A DNA stretch of 64,000 nucleotides, taken from the NCBI GenBank assembly GCA_038229295.1, contig JBBROO010000007.1:22273-86272 (forward strand), in the 5' to 3' direction. A program made the position numbers and the translations under genes. This document shows positions 26,564 to 34,500 of this stretch, piece by piece. The DNA comes from JAJPGZ01 sp038229295. Its GTDB lineage: Bacteria; Verrucomicrobiota; Verrucomicrobiia; Chthoniobacterales; UBA10450. The notes below the pieces were generated by a model. That model was not told where the DNA came from and did not search any database. It saw only the letters and a list, made by a program, of their open reading frames with translations. Position 1 is the first letter of the stretch. Each line of letters opens with the position of its first letter.

Positions 26564-27711
26564 GAGTCGGTATCCTGTCACCGGTCGCGGCCGAAAATCT
26601 TGGCGGCGGCCACACCTTTGACCATGAAATTTTCGAACGTGTGCTGGATTGTGCGGATGGCTCAAAACATGAGTTCGTTATCTTTGATCGAAATGCAAAG
26701 GCGAAGTCGCTGTGGCCGCAGTTTCAACATGTCGATCTTACGCGGCCGCGCCTGGCTCGCCGGGCGCGTGGTTATCCGTGGGAGCAAAAATGGATCGGCG
26801 AAATACTGAAGCGCGAAAAGATCGAGTTCTTTCTCAACACCAGTTTCGAGACCATCACCGTCGATATTCCATTTCTGGTGGTGGTGCTGGATCTGCAGCA
26901 CCGGTTGCAACCATTTTTTCCGGAAGTGAGCGCGGACGGTGTTTGGAAAAGCCGTGAGAATTTCTTCGCGCAGACTTTAAAGCGCGCGGCCTTCGTTATC
27001 GTCGGCACGGACGCCGGCCGAGAGGAAGTCACGACCTTTTATGGCGTGGCTAACGAACGGATTCGAAAGCTTCCTCATCCGACACCGCAATTCGCGCTCG
27101 CAGAAATCGTGGCCGATCGCAGCGCGCTCGCGCAATACGAACTGCCGCGCGATTACGTTTTCTATCCGGCGCAGTTTTGGAGCCACAAAAATCACATCGG
27201 CCTGTTGCACGCCATTTTGGAATTAAAACAGAACGACAATTTGCGGCTTCCCGTTGTGTTCACCGGATCGGACCACGGAAACGAAGGTCATGTTCGCAGA
27301 TTCGTGCAGGATCGACAACTATACGACCAGGTCCATTTTCTTGGTCATGTCTCGCGCGAAACTTTACGTGCGCTGTATCAAAACGCTTTCGCGCTCTGCT
27401 ATCCCAGCTTCTTTGGTCCGGAGAATTTTCCGCCATTGGAAGCCTTCGCCTTAGGTTGCCCGGTCATTGCGGCAGATGTCCCGGGCGCGGGCGAACAGTT
27501 TGGCGACGCCGCCATTCTCGTGAATCCGGCTAACGAATCCGAAATCGCGCAGGCGCTCAAAGCCGTTTATCACGACAAAGCGAAACGCGACGAGCTGATT
27601 GTTCGCGGAAAAGAGCGCGCGCGTCGATTCACCGGCGCCGACTTCGCCAAAGGATTGATCGCACTGCTCGATGAGTTTCAATCGATCCGGCGTTGCTGGC
27701 CGAGCGCATGA
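26560..27711 (+). CDS. Glycosyltransferase family 4
   Basis: A 383-residue GT-B protein. The acceptor domain starts MRVGILSPVAAENLGGGHTF; the donor domain has FYPAQFWSHKNHIGLL and CYPSFFGPENFPPLEAFALG. Overlaps both neighbours by 4 bp, in line with translational coupling. Confidence 0.88.
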   Translation: MRVGILSPVAAENLGGGHTFDHEIFERVLDCADGSKHEFVIFDRNAKAKSLWPQFQHVDLTRPRLARRARGYPWEQKWIGEILKREKIEFFLNTSFETITVDIPFLVVVLDLQHRLQPFFPEVSADGVWKSRENFFAQTLKRAAFVIVGTDAGREEVTTFYGVANERIRKLPHPTPQFALAEIVADRSALAQYELPRDYVFYPAQFWSHKNHIGLLHAILELKQNDNLRLPVVFTGSDHGNEGHVRRFVQDRQLYDQVHFLGHVSRETLRALYQNAFALCYPSFFGPENFPPLEAFALGCPVIAADVPGAGEQFGDAAILVNPANESEIAQALKAVYHDKAKRDELIVRGKERARRFTGADFAKGLIALLDEFQSIRRCWPSA

Positions 27712-28778
27712 GCGCTGCGAAAGTTTCGTTGCTCTTGCCGTGCTTGAATGCGCGGGAATTTCTCGAACCCCGAATCGATTCGATCCTGGCCCAAACACAT
27801 TCCAATTGGGAAGCGATCGTTCTCGATAGCGGTTCGACCGATGGCAGTTGGGAATTTTTCCAATCAATCGCGGCGACGGATCCGCGATTTCAACTTCATC
27901 AAGTCCCCCGCGAAGGTGTGTATGCGGCGCTGAATCGCGGCGTGCAACTCGCGACCGGCGAATTTCTGAGCGTTGCTACTTGTGACGACACGACCGATCC
28001 TGAATTTCTCGAGGCGATGCTGGCAGCGTTTGCGCACTGCCCGCAAGCGGGAATTGCTGCTTGCGATGCGCGATTGATTAATCGCGATGATGTCGATCTT
28101 TCCGCTAAGGATCTCGCTGATTATTTGTCGGCTCGCGGAATCACGGAATTACTGGACGCGGGCAGCGTGCGCGGCGGTTATCCAAGACAAAACGAAAAGA
28201 CCAATTACCGGCCGGTCCCTCACGATTGCCTGCTGCACTTCGAATTGCGCAGCGTTTACTTTTCTTTGACGCAACTGCTCGTTCGCACAGAACTGGCGAA
28301 AGCGGGCGCACCTTTCGACACCACGGTTGGTTCGATCGGCGACTTTGGCTGGTTACTCAATCTCACCAACGCGAACGGGACCGTTCACATCCCGAAAAAA
28401 CTGGCGACGTGGCGCTTTCACGGGGATCAACTCAGCATCCGTTCTGACGATTCGCGCAAGATCGATATGAAGATGATGTACGAACGCGCTCTGCCCGAAA
28501 TTTACAAACGCCATCAGTCCATCCTGACGCGGAATGACTGCGCCGCGCTTTTGCTGCCTTGCAAAACTTCACTCGCAAAATCTTTCGTTAAGCAAGTTGC
28601 CTGGAGATTGGAAGCCGTCATCTGTCTTTTGTCGATGTTCTTTGAGCGCCCCGCCGGTACTGTGCGAGCAGTCCATCGCGCTCGCTTTCGAATCGGAACG
28701 CTGAAGCAATCGCTCGTGCCGATGATGCTGCGAAGGCTCGGCTCTTTCCCGAGCAGTGTAACTTCACGAAATAATTGA
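27708..28778 (+). CDS. Glycosyltransferase family 2
   Basis: ATG at 27708 overlaps the previous stop. The 356-residue protein begins VSLLLPCLNAREFLEPRID and has the GT-A pattern ATCDDTTDPEFLE (DxD-like). It is the last intact gene of the cluster. Its final 14 codons and stop are partly duplicated about 1.07 kb downstream (29811-29858). Confidence 0.85.
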   Translation: MSAAKVSLLLPCLNAREFLEPRIDSILAQTHSNWEAIVLDSGSTDGSWEFFQSIAATDPRFQLHQVPREGVYAALNRGVQLATGEFLSVATCDDTTDPEFLEAMLAAFAHCPQAGIAACDARLINRDDVDLSAKDLADYLSARGITELLDAGSVRGGYPRQNEKTNYRPVPHDCLLHFELRSVYFSLTQLLVRTELAKAGAPFDTTVGSIGDFGWLLNLTNANGTVHIPKKLATWRFHGDQLSIRSDDSRKIDMKMMYERALPEIYKRHQSILTRNDCAALLLPCKTSLAKSFVKQVAWRLEAVICLLSMFFERPAGTVRAVHRARFRIGTLKQSLVPMMLRRLGSFPSSVTSRNN

Positions 28779-28786
28779 GTCATTCT

Positions 28787-29106
28787 CGGATGTCCGAGGC
28801 CCCCAAAGCATTGCCCACAAGGGCAATGCAGGGCATTTGCACGGCGAGGTGTTGTTCCGTTTGTGCGCGAACACGGACCCGGCGCGCGATTCCACCGTCA
28901 TTAAAAATCCGAGCGACTCACTCGATCACGCGACGAGCGAACAGAACATCGGATCGCACATGGGTTTTGACGCGACCCGAAAATTACCGGGCGAAAATCA
29001 TCACCGGCCGTGGCCAGAGTTGCTCAAGATGACGGAAGAAGCGCAGGCTTTGGTCGATGCGCTGCAAAAGAAAACGGAGCATGCGAGTGTCAATAATAAG
29101 CTCTGA
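28787..29106 (+). pseudogene. UbiD-family decarboxylase, C-terminal fragment
   Basis: An in-frame stretch encodes EVLFRLCANTDPARDSTV, then SLDHATSEQNIGSHMGFDAT and RKLPGENHHRPWPELLK, which match the C-terminal part of UbiD-like prenyl-FMN decarboxylases. The other roughly 400 residues and any start codon are missing, so this is a remnant about 90 codons long. It lies right after the last glycosyltransferase, between two copies of that gene's 3' end. Confidence 0.65.
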
Positions 29107-29156
29107 CCCCTTTTCTCTTTTCTCCTTTTTTCGTAACCATTCCAAATTCCCACCGC

Positions 29157-29543
29157 TTACGGTACAACGCCAAGCCTCAGGCTCCATAACAGAAAGATAA
29201 ATGAGAGCCCGATATATAGCCCAACAATTGCCCCTCCGACGACACTTCCACCTCGCGTCTCGTCTCGAAACTGCTCGCCAATTTGCTTAAATCGGCCGCG
29301 ATGCACTAATACCCAGTATTGTGGCAATGCTAACAGGGCGATAAAGGAGAAAATCTCAAGCTTCGAAAAGTGCCGCACAATGCGCGCTCCCGCGTAGTAA
29401 TTTACAAGCCCTAATACGAAGCCAATGTTCATTCCCTGTGCAAGTATCATCAAGCCGAGCGCGGTATATTCGGGCGCGGGATCGAATAAGGCTCTTTCGA
29501 AGCGATAAAGTTTGTAAAAAACGTATTTGTAAGCGCGGATCAT
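29157..29543 (-). CDS. Small membrane protein, hypothetical (possible Rhs-associated immunity protein)
   Basis: The 128-residue product has three or four hydrophobic segments (ALGLMILAQGMNIGFVLGLV, IFSFIALLALPQYWVLV, VVGGAIVGLYIGLSFIFLLW). I do not recognise a family. It follows, by 34 bp, a 67-codon fragment that resembles a toxin tail. This is the same arrangement as the membrane gene after the intact Rhs protein. An immunity role is inference only. Confidence 0.5.
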   Translation of the reverse strand: MIRAYKYVFYKLYRFERALFDPAPEYTALGLMILAQGMNIGFVLGLVNYYAGARIVRHFSKLEIFSFIALLALPQYWVLVHRGRFKQIGEQFRDETRGGSVVGGAIVGLYIGLSFIFLLWSLRLGVVP

Positions 29544-29577
29544 CGTATCATAGGAAAACCTCCTTGCAGGTGCCCGC

Positions 29578-29781
29578 TCATGGGCCCGGCTGAAACCAAA
29601 ATCCTTCTTCCATTCGCAACGCCTGCATCACCCCGTAATTTTCGAGACCTATCGTCCCATCGATGATCGAAAACTCTGTTGATACCAGAATTCCTGGAGG
29701 ACCAAGAAAACTTGCCGCATCGACACCAAGTCTAGTACTCTCGAAGAATACGTCGCTTGGATCCTGAATCATATTTTCCAC
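29578..29781 (-). pseudogene. Fragment resembling an orphan Rhs/secreted-protein C-terminal end
   Basis: A GTG-initiated frame encodes 67 residues (MENMIQDPSDVFFESTRLG, ending GFWFQPGP). The same frame is open upstream to about 29815 (SFLASGYLSVEN), where it meets the duplicated glycosyltransferase end, so the true N-terminus is lost. It may be the tail of a larger secreted protein followed by the membrane gene at 29543. No family recognised. Confidence 0.4.
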
Positions 29782-29858
29782 TGATAGGTACCCACTCGCT
29801 AGGAAGCTAGGGCTCGGGCTCTTTCCCGAGCCGCTGCAACTCCGCGAAACAATTGAGT

Positions 29859-29948
29859 GGCGAAAAGGCGCACAAACTTTACGAACGAGACGGCTACACG
29901 AGTAACGGGTTTCGTTTCGTGAAAAGTCTGCCGATGCCCGCTGACTAG
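29859..29948 (+). pseudogene. Possible GNAT acetyltransferase C-terminal remnant
   Basis: A 29-codon open stretch encodes GEKAHKLYERDGYTSNGF, then RFVKSLPMPAD and a TAG. The AHKLYERDGY segment is like the end of GNAT-fold acetyltransferases. No start codon or upstream domain is present. AGATCGACA follows the stop. The identification is weak because of the short length. Confidence 0.35.
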
Positions 29949-30074
29949 ATCGACAGTGAGCCGGTTAGGCCGCTCCCAAATGTCAAAGGTTTAGATTTGA
30001 ACCCTTTCCTTTCTCCGTTGGGAGGCAAAACGGAAAGTTGCGGGAAAGAAAGTGAATTCAATAAAGGCCAGCGG
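29949..30074. other. Short gap without a recognisable gene
   Basis: AT-richer than the surroundings and free of a convincing ORF; it contains GTTAGGC at about 29963 and a purine-rich stretch. Nothing further supported. Confidence 0.4.
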
Positions 30075-30485
30075 TTAGTTGTATCGCCTGGTTAGGTCTT
30101 CTTGGCACCGTCGCCGAACGACGATGGTCAAAGGTGCAAACACGATGAAGATGACAGCGGAAATGATGACCCGCTCGCTGAAAGGCAAAATAATCCCCGT
30201 GTACGGAAGCACAAAAGGTGAAGTGGCACAGGATACAAAGAGCACGATGAGCAGAAGCCACGTATGTCGGCGATTCTGTGCTGGCGTCGCAAGGGCAAAG
30301 CTGGGATCGCCGCCTCTCTTGACGCGTCGCTGCAGCCACACGACACTCCAAGCGCAGGTCGCGAAAACAAGGCCGAAGGGAATCTGCGTCCAGTCGGGTA
30401 GTCCTACTGTGCTGTGAAACAAGCCGAGATACCCGAAGATGGCGCCGATGAGATATAGAAGATTGTATTGCGTGGATGCTTTCAT
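30075..30485 (-). CDS. Small membrane protein, hypothetical
   Basis: The 136-residue product has four hydrophobic segments (LLYLIGAIFGYLGLF, IPFGLVFATCAWSVVWL, LLLIVLFVSCATSPFVL, VIISAVIFIVFAPLTIVV). No family recognised. It lies downstream of other small membrane ORFs behind the Rhs gene, all on the minus strand. Confidence 0.5.
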   Translation of the reverse strand: MKASTQYNLLYLIGAIFGYLGLFHSTVGLPDWTQIPFGLVFATCAWSVVWLQRRVKRGGDPSFALATPAQNRRHTWLLLIVLFVSCATSPFVLPYTGIILPFSERVIISAVIFIVFAPLTIVVRRRCQEDLTRRYN

Positions 30486-30546
30486 GAGGTCTAACTAGAA
30501 TCAGATAGCGTCACTTCGCTGCGTGTTCTGAGACAACAACTGGCCG

Positions 30547-30975
30547 TTAAGCGCGTTCATCCTCGTCGACAATTGCGCGCGTGCTGCCACTTTGGCTTGT
30601 CGCGCGGGGTCTGCTCCTTAACAAAATATAAAAAAGCGCAAACGAGACGATTGCGAACCATATCCACGCGGTTCGATTCTGGGCGAGCAACGCAATGAGG
30701 AGGAAAAAACCTGCGACGATACCAACATACGCCACACCAAAAGCGTATCTGATTTTCGTCTCGGCAGGCGTGACGAGATGATCTTCGCAAGCCTTCCATA
30801 ACGACAATGCGCGCAGCCCAAAACCAACGGCTACTAAGAACACTGCGCCCGCAGCGAGCTGCACGCGAGGCAGTTTAAAGCTCCCGGCGGCGGCCGCAAC
30901 GATCAGCGATGTTACGGCTGTTAAGTACGCGACGCTTTGCTCAACAACTAATCGAAGTCTTGGCTTGTCATTCAT
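30547..30975 (-). CDS. Small membrane protein, hypothetical
   Basis: The 142-residue product has four hydrophobic segments (AYLTAVTSLIVAAAAG, LAAGAVFLVAVGFGLRAL, YVGIVAGFFLLIALLA, WIWFAIVSFALFYILL). The start ATG at 30975 overlaps the stop of the broken small ORF upstream (ATGAATGA). No family recognised. Confidence 0.5.
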   Translation of the reverse strand: MNDKPRLRLVVEQSVAYLTAVTSLIVAAAAGSFKLPRVQLAAGAVFLVAVGFGLRALSLWKACEDHLVTPAETKIRYAFGVAYVGIVAGFFLLIALLAQNRTAWIWFAIVSFALFYILLRSRPRATSQSGSTRAIVDEDERA

Positions 30976-31078
30976 AGTTTGAAAGCAGGTTGCTGCCGCG
31001 AAACAAAAAGACGCACAATGAAATCGCAGTCACCGCAAGTCATACGTTAATAAGGCCAAACACCATCAGCGGGCCCAT
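30973..31078 (-). pseudogene. Broken copy of a small membrane gene following the duplicated Rhs tail
   Basis: From the ATG at 31078 the frame reads MGPLMVFGLINV, then TGA, then continues as LAVTAISLCVFLFRGSN to a second stop overlapping the next gene. Its start is the same distance (5 bp) behind a duplicated Rhs tail as the intact gene MGALKVAGLL at 31500. The first ten codons are clearly related to it, so it is a decayed paralogue. Confidence 0.6.
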
Positions 31079-31083
31079 ACTAA

Positions 31084-31140
31084 TTAGTAAGGTTGCTTTG
31101 GCGGCGGATCCTGTTTTGCCCCCACAAGCGGCGGCCAGCA
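31084..31140 (-). pseudogene. Duplicated Rhs C-terminal tail
   Basis: The frame encodes CWPPLVGAKQDPPPKQPY and a TAA stop, nearly matching the end of the intact Rhs protein (GGKTDPPPKQPF stop at 31506). The TAATTAGTATGGGC junction to the following small ORF is the same in both places. It is a remnant of a second Rhs tip. Confidence 0.7.
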
Positions 31141-31500
31141 TCAACGAATGCAGTGATAGGGTAAGCAAAGGAAATCATAACAAACGTTAGTCGTAGTGTG
31201 GATCGCGGAGGCGATGAATATTAAACCGGTTACATAGCTCGAGCTTCCGACGATTACGCCGAGGACGGTGAGCTTAACGAACCGTGCGACGGTCCACTTT
31301 CGCAGATTTTTCAGCGCCTTGTCATTCGCAGCACCGTCGCTGCGGCGAGTGAGAATGACTTGTTCGATCACTAATATTATCGTCAAAAACAAAAGTGCGG
31401 ACACAATCGCCAGCGCGGCGACAAGGCCCATAAAAGTAAAATCGTTCGCTGCTAAATGCACGGTTATCGTAAGCAGGCCGGCTACCTTCAGCGCGCCCAT
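31141..31500 (-). CDS. Small membrane protein directly downstream of Rhs, candidate immunity protein
   Basis: The ATG at 31500 starts 5 bp after the Rhs stop; the open frame upstream of it is only a shadow of the Rhs gene. The 119-residue protein has three hydrophobic segments (MGLVAALAIVSALLFLTIIL, FVKLTVLGVIVGSSSYVTG, LIFIASAIHT) and no recognised family. Immunity genes usually sit exactly here in polymorphic-toxin loci, but neither toxin activity nor immunity is shown. Confidence 0.55.
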   Translation of the reverse strand: MGALKVAGLLTITVHLAANDFTFMGLVAALAIVSALLFLTIILVIEQVILTRRSDGAANDKALKNLRKWTVARFVKLTVLGVIVGSSSYVTGLIFIASAIHTTTNVCYDFLCLPYHCIR

Positions 31501-31505
31501 ACTAA

Positions 31506-34500
31506 TTAGAAAGGTTGCTTTGGCGGAGGATCTGTTTTGCCGCCCGGAGGACCACCGTAGCTGGTCGGTGCTACAGTGGAGTAGCCCCCGCCTGGAGTGC
31601 CACCACCAAAGCTTATGCTCCATCCAGAAGAAGCGCCTCCGAAAGGCCAGCCTCCAGACCCAGCCCCCGATGTGGGCGGGCCGGTGAAATTGAGACTGCT
31701 GAGGCTTGAGCCGAATCCAAAACTGCTTCCGCCAAAACTGAACCCGAGGCCGAGAGGTGCACTGGCGCCAAAATTAGTTAGAGAGAGACCAACATTGTCA
31801 AACGGGGCTCGCGCAAAACTTGGAGCCAAGGAAGGATTTTCGAACGTGCTAGCGGCTGCCGCCAGTTCCTGTTCAACGGCCGCCGCGTCAACATTCGCGA
31901 TCATCTCATCAGCAGACGAATAGAGGTCCGCGAACCCTGCTAAACCTTCGCGGATACTGTTGCCCTGCATAAGTGCCTGAGCTCCGCTTTGCAATGAATA
32001 TACTGCCTCAATTGCTTGCAGCGCTTTCCCAACATTAGGTGAGCTCATTTTTGCCACTGCACCCGAAATATTCGTGGGCATCGCGCCCGCTCCGCGCTGT
32101 TGCTGAGATGTGCCGGCGAAAGCTGCCACGACTTGCGAAGTGCCTGTCGTGACGCTCCAAACAGCGGACGTTCCAAAGAATACAACAGCCGGGGTGGCGA
32201 GCCCGCCGCTGCCGCCCTCGGCGAAAAACAATGCAGCGCCACTTGTTACTCCGACCCCAACATTCAATGCGCCTCGGCCAAATAGTCCCCAGTTTACAAG
32301 TCCAAGGGGATCGCTTCCGTTGAGAGGATTGTTGCCGCAGTACCGATATAAATTCGTCGGGTCGCCGCTGAATCCAATTGGGTCGGCCTGAACAAATCGA
32401 CCGAGATCGGGCGAGTAGAATCGGTGCCGCAAATCATAGAGTCCAAGCTCGCTGTACCATTGCTGGCCGGTGAAGAGACGGCGGACGGAATAGTTACTGG
32501 TTGAGAGTTGAGTGTTGAGAGAGTTGTAGAAAATCGGAGTGCCTTGCAGATCGTAGCGATACCACTCGAGCAATTGGCCGGTGCTGGCAGCAAGATGGGA
32601 TGTCGATCCGCTGGCATCTTGGTAGTAATACTGATTGCTCGTTAGGTTCTTGACGCCCGGCAGATATGCGGTGGACGGCGAAGTTGAACCGGACGCGTAC
32701 TCTCCAATTAATTCCCAGCCATCGTACACATTATAAGTCGGCGATCCGGCACCGATCGACCGACTGACTTGGCGATTCAATCCGTCGTACTTAAACGTTT
32801 CTATCGTGCTGCCTTTGGTTGCGCTAACGAGCCGATTTTGCGCGTCGTACGAATAAATCGAGCCATCGACGCCGGTGGTCGTGTTGCCGTTTGCGTCGTA
32901 CAATGCCTGGTTTGAATTGCGCGCACTGTACTGGTTCAGATTGTTTGTCGTGTAGATATCGCTTGGGCCGTAGGCAGCGAAAGTCGTTCGGTTGCCATTC
33001 GCATCATAGCTGATGGTTTGTGATCCCGGCGCAGTGGTGTCCGGATTCGCAACATTCAGCAGGATTGAAGTGGATTGATCGTTGAGGTCATAACCGAACA
33101 CGTCGCCATTGCCGCCATCGCGCTTAGCCCATTTGCGGTTGCTGACGGAATCGTAAGCGTAAGCGAAGGTGCGCGTCGTGCCATTCAAGGCGTGGGAGAT
33201 GTTGGTGATTCGGTCAAGCGCGTCGTAAGTAAGCGTGCTGCTCGTGGAATTGTCTGGCGCACGCGAGGTCAAATTGCCGTCGGGTTCGTATCCGTACGTT
33301 GTTACAGTCGCGCCGCCGGAATTGTTGATCAGTTTCCAGAGCTGGTTTCGGCCAGTGTAGTTATACGTGAACGAATACGCGCCGTTCGGGTACTGGATTG
33401 TCGCGCGATTGCCATCCGCGTCGTAGGAATAGGTCACGGTGCGTGCCGTACTGTCGGCGTATGTCGCCGTTTCCGTGTTGAGTGAATTGTCGTTGAAATA
33501 GTTGCGGCCAATGGTGGCGTTCGCGTTGACAATGCTCGTCATCCGCGAAGCGACATCGTAACCGAAAGTGACGCTCGGCGTTAAACTGTCGTTCCAGTTG
33601 AAACCAGTTTGGCGATGCAAATTATCGTAAGCAAACGTTTGCACCTTTGCGTTCCGATTGGTGAACGTATCGATTCGACCGACCGTGTCGTAATGCCAAA
33701 GTTCGGTGGTGTTGGCGCCAGCGGCATCCAATGGATACGTAAGTTTCGTTTTGCGACCCATCAAATCGTAGTCGTAAGCATATTTTTCAGGGCTGCTGAT
33801 TGCGACAAGGCGCGGGTCCTGCATGGTGCGCAGGAGACCGGAAGCGTAATACGTATATTTGGTGACCGCGTCCGGATCAGGCGTTTGCTTTTCCGTTTGT
33901 TGGAGCAAACGGTTCATCACATCATAGCTGTCGAACGTGGTCAGTTGTCCATTGGCGCGAGTCACACTGGCTTTTCGGCCGGCCGCGTCATATTTAAATG
34001 TCGTCGTGTTATTCAGCGCGTCCGTTACCGACATCAGACGATTCCGCTCGTCGTAAACCGAAGTCGTGCTCTTGCCCGCAAACTGCTGTCCGGGTTGTTC
34101 GTTAGGGGAAATCACCGAAGTGACGTTGCCGTTGTTGTCGTACCCGTAACTTGTTTTGGCGGCGTCCAATGTCGTGTCGGCGACGATGGTATAAAGCTTG
34201 CGGTAGTTTTCGTCGTACGCGGTCGTGATTTTTTTGCCTCCGGGAGAAGTCGCGTGCGTGACATTCGCATCTGTATGCGTGTAATCTTCGCTTGTGCCAG
34301 CCGTGTCGTAGAAAAGAAATGCCGTTAGGGGCGTGTTATGGCCGGGCGAAGTAACGCTGCGCACACGCCGGTAATCATCGTAAGTGAAACTGCCCGTATG
34401 ACCGAGCTGGTCAGTGGTGCTGAGAAGTGTGCCATCGGGATTGTAAATGTTTGTGATGGTATGACGCTGACCGTCAATTGGATCGACTGGAAGCGTGGCG

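Larger units (their letters stand above)
28735..29858. repeat. Direct repeat pair flanking a remnant segment (28735-28780 and 29811-29858)
   Basis: Both copies read GGCTCG...GCTCTTTCCCGAGC followed by GAAA(T/C)AATTGAGT, with about 85 percent identity over 46-48 bp. In copy 1 this is the end of the GT2 gene (RNN stop); copy 2 reads in the same relative frame and also ends RNN stop. The roughly 1.03 kb between them holds the UbiD fragment and two small minus-strand ORFs. It suggests duplication or replacement at the end of the glycan cluster. Confidence 0.55.

Noticed and set aside
28775..29032. Plus-strand ORF MSHSRMSEAPKALPTRAMQG
   Set aside because: It is a shadow frame of the UbiD fragment, which is the coding one.
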